Assembly: GCA_905372495.1 (NCBI GenBank)
Contig: CAJPPG010000013.1
Location: forward strand, 1 to 16,386
DNA: 16,386 bases
Reading direction: 5' to 3'
Source: Candidatus Saccharimonadota bacterium
Lineage (GTDB): Bacteria > Patescibacteriota > Saccharimonadia > Saccharimonadales > Saccharimonadaceae
In this document: positions 1 through 9,357 of the stretch, one piece after another
Position numbering within the stretch: position 1 is the stretch's first letter
Layout of the letters: each line of letters starts with the position of its first letter
Notes under the pieces: generated by a model
Database searches by the model: none
Told to the model about the DNA's origin: nothing
Seen by the model: the letters and a program-made list of their open reading frames with translations, nothing else
Program-made: the position numbers and the translations under genes

Positions 1-1068
1 AGTTTTATTAGACTCCCCTTCTGCCTTTTTATCTGGCCTCTCAGCATCTTTTGAATCTCCTGATTTTTCATTTTTTGTAGTTTCATCTTGTTTTCCAGGT
101 TTCTTTGATTCCTCAGGCTCCTTTTTCTCGCCAGGATTTTTCGTAGTGTCGGGTTTCTTTGGCTCTTCAGATTCCTTCGTTTTATCAGAAGGTTTTGGAG
201 CATCAGGCTTCTTTGGTTCCTCTGGACGCACCTCATCCTCTTTCTTTTCGGTAATTGCATCGCTATTCAAATAGCCATCTTCCGTTCTTAATTTCATCCC
301 TTCCTGATATTTCTTTGGGGCGTCATGTATTGCATATCTTACATTCCACGAAGTCTTTGTTATATCAAAACTTTTCACCCTGCAGTCTTTTCCAGGATAC
401 CATTCCCCCATACAGTCATCCTTAAAGAGGACACGACCATTATAATACTGACCATCATCTAGTTGCACCATAAACACAATGTCATTTGACCATTCGTAGA
501 ATAAATCAAAGGTTGGCTTAATCCAAAAATAACGCTCACCCGCATCATGTTGATCTTTAATCTCTTCATAATCGAATTTACTAGCTAATAATTTTGTCGT
601 CCATTCATCATCAAATTTGTTTGCCTCATATAAACCAGCATTGTCAATCGCAAAACCGTACCATCTGACCGACGCAAATCCAATTCTCTTAATCTTGTGC
701 TGACCTAACCATTTCTTGCTAATCGAAAATTCGATCTGACTATTTGTTCTATCAATTCGATCAAGACTTACCGCAAGTTTTCCATCAACAAAAGGTATTG
801 GCAAATGAATATGTCCGTCATATTTTGGTGGTAATGATTTTAGAGGTTCGATCTCCCAATTTCCTTCTGGAGCATTTGGATGTTCTGGATATGGCACATT
901 TGCGCCCATTAACATCATTTTATTTGTCGCCATTGTCGGTACACTAAAGTTCATTATCATTGCCGCACTTACCGCTGCTGTCAATATTCCTGCACCAATA
1001 TAGTTTCGCCTTATTACACCAGCTGTCGCCGTGGCGCCTTTTTTGGTATTTCTGATGTGTTCATTCAT
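1..1068 (-). CDS. Putative secreted or surface-anchored protein with Lys/Glu/Pro-rich tail (3' end beyond window)
   Basis: An open frame of 356 codons runs from ATG at 1068 to the left edge with no stop, so the C-terminus is missing. The start is supported by GAGGTGA six bases upstream. The N-terminus has a basic n-region (about residues 6-21, with Lys/Arg) and a hydrophobic segment (about 22-46, NYIGAGILTAA...), with a possible signal-peptidase site after PTMA. This suggests export or membrane anchoring. Residues 60-260 form an ordinary globular-looking region rich in Trp/Tyr/Asp. From about residue 270 the chain becomes low-complexity, with degenerate repeats such as EEPKKPD, EEPKKPD and EESKKPG, a composition typical of extended wall-spanning stalks. 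I do not recognise a family. A sorting signal or C-terminal membrane helix could lie outside the window. Two 14-bp direct repeats lie 122-156 bases upstream. Confidence 0.8.
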   Translation of the reverse strand, partial: MNEHIRNTKKGATATAGVIRRNYIGAGILTAAVSAAMIMNFSVPTMATNKMMLMGANVPYPEHPNAPEGNWEIEPLKSLPPKYDGHIHLPIPFVDGKLAVSLDRIDRTNSQIEFSISKKWLGQHKIKRIGFASVRWYGFAIDNAGLYEANKFDDEWTTKLLASKFDYEEIKDQHDAGERYFWIKPTFDLFYEWSNDIVFMVQLDDGQYYNGRVLFKDDCMGEWYPGKDCRVKSFDITKTSWNVRYAIHDAPKKYQEGMKLRTEDGYLNSDAITEKKEDEVRPEEPKKPDAPKPSDKTKESEEPKKPDTTKNPGEKKEPEESKKPGKQDETTKNEKSGDSKDAERPDKKAEGESNKT

Positions 1069-1189
1069 TTTCTTCACCTCACTTAAATTTCTTTTGCCCA
1101 CACCTTAGCACAGAGGCTTCAAAATACACAATCATTACCATTTTATTTTTCGATTTTACAGAGGTAAAAATCTCTATTTTTCACTTTGT

Positions 1190-1224
1190 CATAAGCAAGA
1201 TATTTTATTGCATAAGCAAGATAT
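1190..1224 (-). repeat. Pair of 14-bp direct repeats upstream of the surface-protein gene
   Basis: CATAAGCAAGATAT occurs at 1190-1203 and again at 1211-1224 (21-bp period). On the minus strand these read ATATCTTGCTTATG and face the gene that starts at 1068. The identical pair with an 18-bp period occurs at 12168-12199 before ssrA. In both places the repeats are followed on the minus strand by a similar A-rich stretch (GTGAAAAATAG here, TTGAAAAAATG there). A transcription-factor site or upstream promoter element is inferred. No regulator is identified. Confidence 0.6.
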
Positions 1225-1264
1225 TTACTCATTTTCACACCTATATTTCTAATGAGTTGCCTAA

Positions 1265-1292
1265 AAAAATACTTCGTTTCCGGAGTATTTTT
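1265..1292. terminator. Bidirectional Rho-independent terminator after gyrA
   Basis: A 12-bp stem with one G-U wobble (AAAAATACTTCG / CGGAGTATTTTT) closes a TTTC loop. It is flanked by an A-run on the left and a T-run on the right, so it works in either orientation. On the minus strand it lies about 50 bases after the gyrA stop and ends in seven Ts. A second hairpin (AGCATAA / TTATGCT, 1296-1319) sits between it and gyrA. Confidence 0.8.
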
Positions 1293-1341
1293 AAAAGCAT
1301 AACTTCTATTAATTATGCTAGATATTTAGAGATTAATATTT

Positions 1342-3942
1342 TTATTCTTCCCCCTCAGATTCCTCTTCATTATCCTCAGGCAAGACAATTCCAAGCGAAG
1401 CAACTGTATCATCATCTGCGAGTCGCATAATTCTAACCCCTTGAGTTGCACGGCCTAATACTGGGATATCTTTAACCGCTACACGAATTGCCTGCCCTAA
1501 GCTCGACATCATAATTACCTCTGAGGCTTCTGGATCTAAAGTATGTACTGCCACAATTGGACCAGTCTTTTCTGTTACAGAAGCCACTTTAATTCCGACA
1601 CCGCCACGTTTATGTGTTGGGAAGTTAGAAACCAATGTTGCTTTTCCGTAACCATTAGCCGACACTGCAATTAAAGTTTGTTTTGGATCCGTTACTACAT
1701 CCATTCCCACCACTTCATCTTTTGGCCTTAGTCTAATACCACGAACTCCCATTGCTGAACGACCCATCGCCCTCACGTCTTCCTCATTAAAGCGGATTGC
1801 TTGACCGGCTGAAGTTGAAATAATAATATCATTCTTCCCCGTTGTCGCCTTCACCCACTTCAGCTCATCTCCCGGATCCAATTTGATCGTAATTAAACCA
1901 TTTGAGCGTACGTTCATGTAGTTCTTCGTTTCGGTCTTTTTGATCGTACCCTTTTTGGTTGCCATAAATAGATAGCCTGTCTCGGGATCAATTCCATCAC
2001 TATGCTTAATAATCTCTGTAATTTTCTCATCTGGATGCATATTTAGCAGATTTACTGCTGCAGTCCCCTTCGCAGTCAACGAAGCTTGTGGTACTTCATA
2101 GGCCTTCATCTTAAAGATTCGCCCCTGTGAAGTAAAGAAGTATAAGAAATCATGTGAATTAGCCGTAATAATCTGCGAAATCACATCCTCTTCTTTCGTA
2201 GTCATACCTCGCTTGCCTTTTCCACCCCTGTTTTGACGACGAAAATCAGTTTGCGACACACGTTTAATATAATTCTCAGCTGTCAACAAAACTACACTCT
2301 CTTCTTCAGGGATCAATTCTTCTTCTGAGAATTTACCAAGCTCATGATTAAACATCTTACTACGACGCTTATCGCCATACTTTTCCTTCATGGCTAACAG
2401 TTCATCTTTTACTACAGCAAGCACTTTGGCTTCATCGGCAAGAATTTCTTCATATTTTGCAATCATTGACATTAATTCTTGAAGTTCAGCCTCAATCTTG
2501 TCTCGTTCAAGTCCTTGCAAGCGACGAAGCTGCATTGCCAAGATTGCTGCAGCCTGAATTTCAGATAGACCAAAACGTTCCATCAAGCGTTTATCTGCAT
2601 CATCATAAGATTCGCGAATTGTCTTGATTACTTCATCAATGTTGTCTAAAGCAATCTTCAAACCTTCCAAGATATGCGCACGTTCTTTTGCCTTCCTGAG
2701 ATCATACTCTGTACGGCGACGAATTACTTTCTGACGATGCTTAATAAACTCCGCCAAGATTTCCTTCAACCCCATAATGCGAGGCTGAATACCATTAACT
2801 AATGCCAAAACATTATAATGGAAAGTCGTCTGTAAATCAGTCATCTTATATAACTGATTTAGAATCTTCTTTGGATAAGCATCCTTCTTCAGTTCTACCA
2901 CTACTCGAATTTTACCTCGTGCCGACTCATCTCTCGCATCAGCAATATGAGTCAATTTTTTATCCAATACCAATTGTCGAACCTTCTCGATAAAAGATTC
3001 CTTACTCATGCCATATGGCACTTCCGTAATCACAATATTAAAGCGACCATTTTTACGCTCTTCAATATTTGCAACTGCTCTAATCGTCACCGAACCTTTA
3101 CCTGTTGCGTAGGCTTGCTTCATCGGTGCCCCACCATAAACCTCAGCACCGGTTGGAAAATCTGGCCCCTTTACATGCTTCAATAAGTCATCAAGTGTTG
3201 CATCAGGATTATCGATTAATAACACGGTAGCGTCTACAACTTCCCCTAGGTTATGTGGAGGAATATTTGTTGCCATACCAACAGCAATACCCATCTGGCC
3301 ATTTAACAGAATATTTGGCACCGCAGAAGGCAGCACTACTGGCTCTTTTTCTGTACCGTCGAAGTTATCACGAAAATCAACTGTCTCTTTTTCAATATCA
3401 GATAGCAGCTCCGCCCCAACTTTGTCCATACGCGCCTCTGTATAACGAGAAGCCGCCGGATCATCACCGTCCATTGAACCAAAGTTACCCTGCCCCTCAA
3501 CGAGGGTATAACGCATCTTCCAAGGTTGCGCCAAATTCACCATTGCATCATAGATTGAAGAGTCACCGTGTGGGTGATATTTACCCATTACTTCACCAAC
3601 GATACGTGCAGACTTCACTGTTGCATGTGGCGCCTTCCAACCATTTTTATACATTGCATAAAGGATACGACGGTGTACTGGTTTTAAACCATCTCTTACA
3701 TCTGGTAGTGCACGATCAATAATTACGGACATTGAGTAACGCAAGAAGGAATCTTCCATCACATTCTCGACTGTCAACTCCTCTACGCCGTCTTCTGCTC
3801 GCCTTGCTGTCAATCCACCAACGTGAACATCTTCACCCATAGTCTCATCTACGCCTTTGTCATCAACCGCATCTGGCACACCACCCACCTTGCTTACATT
3901 CTCATTGTCTAGACTCTCTGGATTGTTTTTATTCTCTTTCAT
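1342..3942 (-). CDS. gyrA: DNA gyrase subunit A
   Basis: This is the breakage-reunion subunit of the A2B2 gyrase, which introduces negative supercoils. Numbering is from the first of three consecutive Met codons (3948). The winged-helix and QRDR region is present (HPHGDSSIYD, Ser130 and Asp134 matching E. coli Ser83/Asp87, the unmutated state). The catalytic Tyr169 is in AASRYTEARM. The tower, coiled coil and a full C-terminal beta-pinwheel follow, with GyrA-box QNRGGKG at 572-578 and an acidic tail (about 858-868) like that of E. coli GyrA. At about 868 residues the length is normal, but the conserved core starts some 45 residues later than in E. coli, behind an acidic low-complexity extension. 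Three ATGs are tandem. The Shine-Dalgarno AAAGGA abuts the first and is ideally spaced (6 nt) from the third, so the third is chosen. It lies 17 bases after the gyrB stop codon and is co-transcribed with it. Confidence 0.97.
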   Translation of the reverse strand: MKENKNNPESLDNENVSKVGGVPDAVDDKGVDETMGEDVHVGGLTARRAEDGVEELTVENVMEDSFLRYSMSVIIDRALPDVRDGLKPVHRRILYAMYKNGWKAPHATVKSARIVGEVMGKYHPHGDSSIYDAMVNLAQPWKMRYTLVEGQGNFGSMDGDDPAASRYTEARMDKVGAELLSDIEKETVDFRDNFDGTEKEPVVLPSAVPNILLNGQMGIAVGMATNIPPHNLGEVVDATVLLIDNPDATLDDLLKHVKGPDFPTGAEVYGGAPMKQAYATGKGSVTIRAVANIEERKNGRFNIVITEVPYGMSKESFIEKVRQLVLDKKLTHIADARDESARGKIRVVVELKKDAYPKKILNQLYKMTDLQTTFHYNVLALVNGIQPRIMGLKEILAEFIKHRQKVIRRRTEYDLRKAKERAHILEGLKIALDNIDEVIKTIRESYDDADKRLMERFGLSEIQAAAILAMQLRRLQGLERDKIEAELQELMSMIAKYEEILADEAKVLAVVKDELLAMKEKYGDKRRSKMFNHELGKFSEEELIPEEESVVLLTAENYIKRVSQTDFRRQNRGGKGKRGMTTKEEDVISQIITANSHDFLYFFTSQGRIFKMKAYEVPQASLTAKGTAAVNLLNMHPDEKITEIIKHSDGIDPETGYLFMATKKGTIKKTETKNYMNVRSNGLITIKLDPGDELKWVKATTGKNDIIISTSAGQAIRFNEEDVRAMGRSAMGVRGIRLRPKDEVVGMDVVTDPKQTLIAVSANGYGKATLVSNFPTHKRGGVGIKVASVTEKTGPIVAVHTLDPEASEVIMMSSLGQAIRVAVKDIPVLGRATQGVRIMRLADDDTVASLGIVLPEDNEEESEGEE

Positions 3943-3959
3943 CATCATTCCTTTCTAGA

Positions 3960-5948
3960 CTAGAAGTCCAAATCATCAATTTTAACTGTTGAAGCTCGTG
4001 ACTGGATAAAGTTCTTACGAAGTTCTACTTCCTGCCCCATTAATTTAGTAAAGATTGCATCCGCTTTTTCAGCATCTTCAATATTTACCCTTACTAATAC
4101 ACGATTCTCTGGATTCATTGTTGTATCCCAAAGTTGTTGAGCATTCATTTCACCAAGACCCTTAAAGCGTTGCTGTGCAGTATATCCTGCTTGTTTGAAC
4201 CTTTCATCTTCAGGATTAATCTTTAAGCCTTCTTTCTTTCGCTCTTCAATTTTTGCAGCAATTTTTGCCTCCAGAGCCGCTTCATCATAAATATAATCAA
4301 TTTTCCTATTTGATCCAGTACCTTTAATCAAACCAAACAGAGGTGGTTTCGCAAGATAAACATGTCCACCTTTAACTACTTCTGGCATATAACGGAAAAA
4401 GAAAGTTAGAAGTAATGTCGAAATATGTGCACCATCAACATCGGCATCGGTCATAAATACGATCTTGTAGTAACGTAAGCCAGACAGATCAAACTGATCT
4501 CCAATACCTACACCCAAAGCCTTAATTAAAGAGACCAACTCTGCATTCGCATACATCTTATCCAATCTGGCACGTTCAGTATTCAACACTTTACCACGAA
4601 GTGGCAAAATCGCTTGAATCTTTGAATTACGTCCTTCTTTTGCTGAACCTGCCGCTGAATTACCCTCGACGATAAACAATTCACATTCCGTACGATCTCT
4701 TGATGAACAGTCAGCTAGTTTTGAAGGCAGATTCAATCCCTCAAATGCACCTTTACGAATTACATTATCACGTGCTGCCCTTGCTGCCTTACGCGCACGA
4801 GCTGCCAAGGTCGCCTTCCCTACAATTTTCTTTGCAATTGCAGGATTTTCTTCAAGATAATAACCAAAATATTCTGACATTACCTTGTCGACATAACCAC
4901 GCACTTCTGGGTTACCTAACTTGTTTTTAGTCTGGCCTTCAAACTCTGGATTTGGAATTTTAACAGATATTACTGCCGTCAAACCTTCCTTAATATCATC
5001 GCCCGTTAAGTTATCTTCTTTTTCTTTTAGTAGATTATTACGCCTTGCATAGTCGTTAATTGTACGATTTAGAGCCGTTCTAAAACCAACCACATGAGTT
5101 CCACCTTCAGGGGTTAACACGTTATTTGCGAATGGCTTCATCGTTTCCGCATAGGTATCGTTATATTGCACTGCAATCTCCACCTCTGCCTCTTCAATCT
5201 GTTTATCAACATAAAAAATGTCATCAGCTAGAACTTCTTTACTCTCATTCAAACGCTTTACGTAGCTCTTAATGCCACCTTCAAAATAGAATGTTTCCCT
5301 TTCGCCAGTTCTCTCATCAAATACGGAGATTAAGATTCCCTTAGTTAAATATGCTTGATGTCTTGCATAATGCGCCACCCAATCATAATCAAAAGTAGTA
5401 GTCTCTTTAAAGATTGTTGGATCAGGGTAAAAAGTAATGCAAGTACCTTGTTTATCAGTCTTCTTTGAGGCATCAAGTTGCATCACTGGCTTACCTGTTT
5501 CAAATTCAATATGATGAACTTTTTTATCTCGATAAACCTCTGCAATCATCTTGGTTGAAAGAGCGTTCACTACTGAAGAGCCAACACCATGTAGACCTGA
5601 TGAGACCTTATATCCGCCGCCACCAAATTTACCGCCGGCATGCAAAACGGTCAGCACTGTCTCTAGTGTTGACTTATGCGTCTTTGGGTGAATATCTACT
5701 GGAATTCCACGTCCGTTATCCTCAACTTTTACACCACCGTCACTCTGTAATGTGATTAATACCTTAGTCGCAAAGCCTGCAATCGCTTCATCAATTGAGT
5801 TGTCTGCAATTTCTTTTACTAAGTGGTGTAAGCCATCGTATCCGGTCGACCCAATATACATACCAGGGCGAACACGAACTGGCTCTAGTCCTTCTAGAAC
5901 TTGGATTTCGGAACTATCGTATTCCTCAATTTTTTGTTTTTCAGCCAT
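3960..5948 (-). CDS. gyrB: DNA gyrase subunit B
   Basis: This is the ATPase and TOPRIM subunit of gyrase. Numbering is from the TTG at 5951. The GHKL ATPase domain (about 10-225) shows catalytic Glu47 and Mg-binding Asn51 in KEIADNSIDEA, the glycine loops DNGRGIPVD and GLHGVGSSVVNA, and the QTK loop at 340-342. The transducer domain spans about 230-400. The TOPRIM domain has Glu429 in EGNSAAGSAKEGR and the metal triad TDADVD (Asp502/504/506). The C-terminal motif QRFKGLGEMN is present. Normal length without the proteobacterial insert. Odd point: canonical EGDSAGG is EGNSAAG here (Asn431 = E. coli Asp426). Start: TTG (5951) and ATG (5948) are adjacent. GAGG lies 7 nt before the TTG and 10 nt before the ATG. 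ATG is preferred by codon, but TTG cannot be excluded. Confidence 0.97.
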   Translation of the reverse strand: MAEKQKIEEYDSSEIQVLEGLEPVRVRPGMYIGSTGYDGLHHLVKEIADNSIDEAIAGFATKVLITLQSDGGVKVEDNGRGIPVDIHPKTHKSTLETVLTVLHAGGKFGGGGYKVSSGLHGVGSSVVNALSTKMIAEVYRDKKVHHIEFETGKPVMQLDASKKTDKQGTCITFYPDPTIFKETTTFDYDWVAHYARHQAYLTKGILISVFDERTGERETFYFEGGIKSYVKRLNESKEVLADDIFYVDKQIEEAEVEIAVQYNDTYAETMKPFANNVLTPEGGTHVVGFRTALNRTINDYARRNNLLKEKEDNLTGDDIKEGLTAVISVKIPNPEFEGQTKNKLGNPEVRGYVDKVMSEYFGYYLEENPAIAKKIVGKATLAARARKAARAARDNVIRKGAFEGLNLPSKLADCSSRDRTECELFIVEGNSAAGSAKEGRNSKIQAILPLRGKVLNTERARLDKMYANAELVSLIKALGVGIGDQFDLSGLRYYKIVFMTDADVDGAHISTLLLTFFFRYMPEVVKGGHVYLAKPPLFGLIKGTGSNRKIDYIYDEAALEAKIAAKIEERKKEGLKINPEDERFKQAGYTAQQRFKGLGEMNAQQLWDTTMNPENRVLVRVNIEDAEKADAIFTKLMGQEVELRKNFIQSRASTVKIDDLDF

Positions 5949-6075
5949 CAAACAAATACCTCATTAAGTTTTTTATGCTGATACCAAAGACTCGCTGTAA
6001 AATTCGATCCTCTCTTGATTAAAAGTCAAACTCAAGATTAAACTAAATCGTTCACCTCACTCGATATCTGTTTCC

Positions 6076-6104
6076 AGTTTACCCTTTCCTCACCAAGCTG
6101 TCAA
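6076..6104 (-). promoter_or_regulatory. Sigma-70-type promoter of gyrB-gyrA
   Basis: On the minus strand TTGACA (6104-6099) is separated by exactly 17 bp from TAAACT (6081-6076), predicting transcription from about 6069 and a roughly 120-nt leader. The 333-base gap between gyrB and the next gene (5949-6281) otherwise shows no credible ORF and no convincing terminator for the upstream ATPase gene. Confidence 0.65.
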
Positions 6105-6281
6105 GATAAACACCCCGTTTAACGCATTCTAAAGGCCTCTAAGGGCATTTTGCTTCTCATCCTAATATCAATTATGTACATTGAAGTTTTATTGTCTCCA
6201 GCTCTTCTAAATAGCCTGAACACATTTTTTATTAAAAACTATTCCAAAAAATCTAATAATATTTAAGACGCATTTTAAGGC

Positions 6282-9200
6282 TTATCTCAAATTTATTACA
6301 TCCCCTGAGCTCATTTGACCAGAATCTCGTTTTTTTGGTTCGATCATCGTATTTTTCGCAATTTTTTCTTGTTTTTCAGATTGTTTTTCTGATTCACCTG
6401 TTGACAGCCAGTCTAGGTCATTGCTCTTAGATTCTTGGCTCAACTTTGCCAACTCTGCATCGATCTCTTCGAGCGATAATTCCTTGGCCGGAGCCTCATT
6501 CGCCTGCTGAATTATCTTAGCCGTCTCTGGCGAACCTGGTATTGCCTGACTTGCTGGCACCTTCGCCATTCCTAAATCTATCCCCTGTCCACCATTTTTT
6601 CCACCAATCATCGACATAAAACCACCCCCTTCGCCACTAGACGCCTCTTTTGCGGGTTTGTCTGCTTCATTCTTAATATTTAATCGTTCATCAATTTCTT
6701 TATCTACCTCCGCACCAGGACGACCATATTTCTTTGCCGAATACTCACGTAGTGATTCAAATACCTTGCGGTCCTCCTTCCCCATTGGTGCCGGCAAATT
6801 CATTGTAAACGGCGCTGACGGCATGCCATTCATCAATACCGTTGTAATTGCATGATGGTTTGGCTGTTTATGAAGATCTTCCGCCTTAAATACTGGCGTA
6901 AATACTTTTTCGAGCATTTCCGCGTCCGTCACACCAACACGACCAGCCACAATTGTACCAACGTTACCAAGCACACCTTCACGAATCTTATCGGTCAGCT
7001 GTGTCATGAACTGGTTCGCCACAATCAAATTAAGTCGGAATTTTCTCGCCTCAGATAAAATCGACTCAAAAGACTCTGTTGAGAAGTTCTGGAACTCATC
7101 GACAAATAGACAAAAATCTTTACGATCATGCTCAGGCGTATCCACACGTGACATTGCTGCTGTCTGGAACTTCATCACAAAGATCATACCTAGTAGTTTC
7201 GAGTTTAATTCACCAAGTTTACCTTTAGAAAGATTCACTAGTAGAATCTTCTGCTGGTCCATAATCTCGCGAATATTAAATCCTGATTTAATCTGTCCTA
7301 ATACCCGTTTCATCATAGTATTCTGCTTAAATGGACTCCATTTAGAAGCAAACCATGTAATCACTTCACCCGCATCATTTGATTTTTGTGAAGCTGGAAA
7401 TTCTTTTGTCCAATAGTCAAATAAATCACGATCCGTTACATATTTTAATTTATCAACCACTAAATCTTTATTGATGAATGGACTTGGAATATCCAAGAAC
7501 GTAGCACCCTTAGGATCACTCATCAAAAGCAGTGCCGCATTTCTAAACATCTGCTCACCTCGAGGACCAAAGATACCCGTATGTCCAGGGTCATATAGAG
7601 AATAAAGCATATTAATCCCCTCCTGTACAATAAAGTCTTTCTCCTCCGGTGTTTTAGCTTCCAACATATTCATACCGATTGGAAATTCCATATCTGAAGG
7701 ATCAAAATAAATTACGTCGTCAATTCGGTCCTCTGGCACCATAGATAGTAGTTCTTCCGTCACATCACCGTGTGGATCGATAAAACAAAAACCTTTACCT
7801 TCAACCATATCTTGGTATGCAATGTTCTTCAAAAATACAGACTTACCCATACCTGAAGCACCGATTACATACATATGGCGCCTACGGTCATTTACGCTTA
7901 ATCTAATTTCTTTAACTGCACCACGATATTCATTTCGACCTATCAACACGCCGTCGGTAATCAAAGAGGCTGGCCCATCAACCTGTTTTGTCATCTGTCT
8001 TTCAACACCACTTGACGGGATCGATGCCTGTGAAGGTAAGTGAAAAATCGTCGCCAGTTCTTGCGTATTTAATACAATTTTTTTGTTCGATACCGGGAAA
8101 AACCTAAAAATGTAATCGGTCACCAATTGATCAACTTTTTTACTCAAATCATACTTAAAACCATTTGAATTTGGTGAATCAAATTGCGAAAATGCAGCTA
8201 CCACACCCCCGACCAACCCCTCACTTCGAGCTTTTGATTTTGAGTGTGCCACAATTCTAATTAAGCATTCAAACGCAGGAAACTTTGCCTTAGCATCAAT
8301 TGCTTGAATCTCTTCTTGCTTCCTTTGTGATAATTCAGGATTTTGTTCATCCTTATCTTTTTTGTGTTCATCAGGCACTTCAAAAGGTGCTCTAATTAAA
8401 TCCGTCAATAAATAAAGTACTCGCGTCGGTAAATTCGATCCCTTACTACCGAAACCTTTTTTACCAGATTTAATATTTTTTATTTTTGTTTCTGCATTTT
8501 TGGACCAACCAGAATCTAACGGCCTAAACATCACTTGCAAACCAAGCCCCTCGCCAATTCGCACTTTAGAAAAAGCATTTAGTAAAGCCAATTGTGCATC
8601 CCACTTCATCTCCTGAAATGTTAGAATCGGGTATTCGACCTCCTTCTTCATAACTAACTCGCCACCAGCCACAAAGTTTTCAGCATTATATTGATCTCCA
8701 GTACCTCCACTATCATCCATACCGTCCCGGCTAAAAATATTCTCAACCTCTGTCTCTTCTAGCCTGGCCGTTGGGTAAGAAGTTAAGATTGCCTGTTTCA
8801 CTGTCTCGGTTAAAACAGCTGGCACAACAGCGTAATATTTTACAAATCCATCCACCGCCACAATTTCAAAAGAAAAATACTTCTGTCCATACACATGAGT
8901 CTTCATGCCAGACTTTTTTAAGGTAGATGAAATAATAGTATACATTATTGTAGCCTGAGAGATCGCTTCGTCATTTACATCACGCTCATCTCTCCCCCCA
9001 CCCTGAATATCATCAGTCGATGGTGGTAAGTGAATCAGCATTGGAATCATTTTTAGAGCACGCTCAAACTCTTTTGCCTTCCTTTTCTGTTTTAATATTC
9101 TAACAACTACAAAAATCACCGCCGCAATTATTAAGCTAAAGACTAAAATTCCAACAAAAACAGTACTATTAATTCCAGTACTCATATTACTGTTTTTTAC

Positions 9201-9350
9201 CCCCAAGGCAGTCCCTTGTCCAGTCTGTTGACTTTGACTTTGAAGACTCGTAGTACTTGGCGACTCAGCCGCCTGACCATTCTGCTCTTGATCTACAGAT
9301 TGTTGATTGCCGCCCCGGATCAAATTCTCTAATCTACTACCACCGTTCAT
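6282..9350 (-). CDS. Membrane-anchored VirD4/TraG-like (FtsK/HerA superfamily) ATPase
   Basis: A 1022-residue protein. An Asn/Gln/Ser-rich N-terminus (1-60) precedes one transmembrane helix (about 64-84, VFVGILVFSLIIAAVIF) and a basic stop-transfer segment. A large domain of unknown type (about 95-460) follows. The motor domain has Walker A GASGMGKS (497-504), the FIDPHGDV signature (523-530), Walker B CLFVDE (747-752) and a Gln sensor in VANQFMTQL. The C-terminal 150 residues are Lys/Glu/Ser-rich and probably disordered. Related proteins in type IV secretion and conjugation are hexameric coupling or DNA-pumping ATPases at the membrane. A role in DNA or protein transfer is inferred. No other secretion genes (VirB4, VirB6, relaxase) are in this window. 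It starts 7 bases after the stop of the upstream gene, whose last codons carry its ribosome site (AGG six bases from ATG), so the two are translationally linked. Confidence 0.85.
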   Translation of the reverse strand: MNGGSRLENLIRGGNQQSVDQEQNGQAAESPSTTSLQSQSQQTGQGTALGVKNSNMSTGINSTVFVGILVFSLIIAAVIFVVVRILKQKRKAKEFERALKMIPMLIHLPPSTDDIQGGGRDERDVNDEAISQATIMYTIISSTLKKSGMKTHVYGQKYFSFEIVAVDGFVKYYAVVPAVLTETVKQAILTSYPTARLEETEVENIFSRDGMDDSGGTGDQYNAENFVAGGELVMKKEVEYPILTFQEMKWDAQLALLNAFSKVRIGEGLGLQVMFRPLDSGWSKNAETKIKNIKSGKKGFGSKGSNLPTRVLYLLTDLIRAPFEVPDEHKKDKDEQNPELSQRKQEEIQAIDAKAKFPAFECLIRIVAHSKSKARSEGLVGGVVAAFSQFDSPNSNGFKYDLSKKVDQLVTDYIFRFFPVSNKKIVLNTQELATIFHLPSQASIPSSGVERQMTKQVDGPASLITDGVLIGRNEYRGAVKEIRLSVNDRRRHMYVIGASGMGKSVFLKNIAYQDMVEGKGFCFIDPHGDVTEELLSMVPEDRIDDVIYFDPSDMEFPIGMNMLEAKTPEEKDFIVQEGINMLYSLYDPGHTGIFGPRGEQMFRNAALLLMSDPKGATFLDIPSPFINKDLVVDKLKYVTDRDLFDYWTKEFPASQKSNDAGEVITWFASKWSPFKQNTMMKRVLGQIKSGFNIREIMDQQKILLVNLSKGKLGELNSKLLGMIFVMKFQTAAMSRVDTPEHDRKDFCLFVDEFQNFSTESFESILSEARKFRLNLIVANQFMTQLTDKIREGVLGNVGTIVAGRVGVTDAEMLEKVFTPVFKAEDLHKQPNHHAITTVLMNGMPSAPFTMNLPAPMGKEDRKVFESLREYSAKKYGRPGAEVDKEIDERLNIKNEADKPAKEASSGEGGGFMSMIGGKNGGQGIDLGMAKVPASQAIPGSPETAKIIQQANEAPAKELSLEEIDAELAKLSQESKSNDLDWLSTGESEKQSEKQEKIAKNTMIEPKKRDSGQMSSGDVINLR

Positions 9351-9357
9351 CGTTTAC

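Noticed and set aside
1252..1302. 16-codon plus-strand frame (MSCLKKYFVSGVFLKA) after a TATATT
   Set aside because: It runs straight through the gyrA terminator stem, has no ribosome site, and the TATATT is only 4 nt from the ATG, unlike the 6-nt pattern of the leaderless genes.
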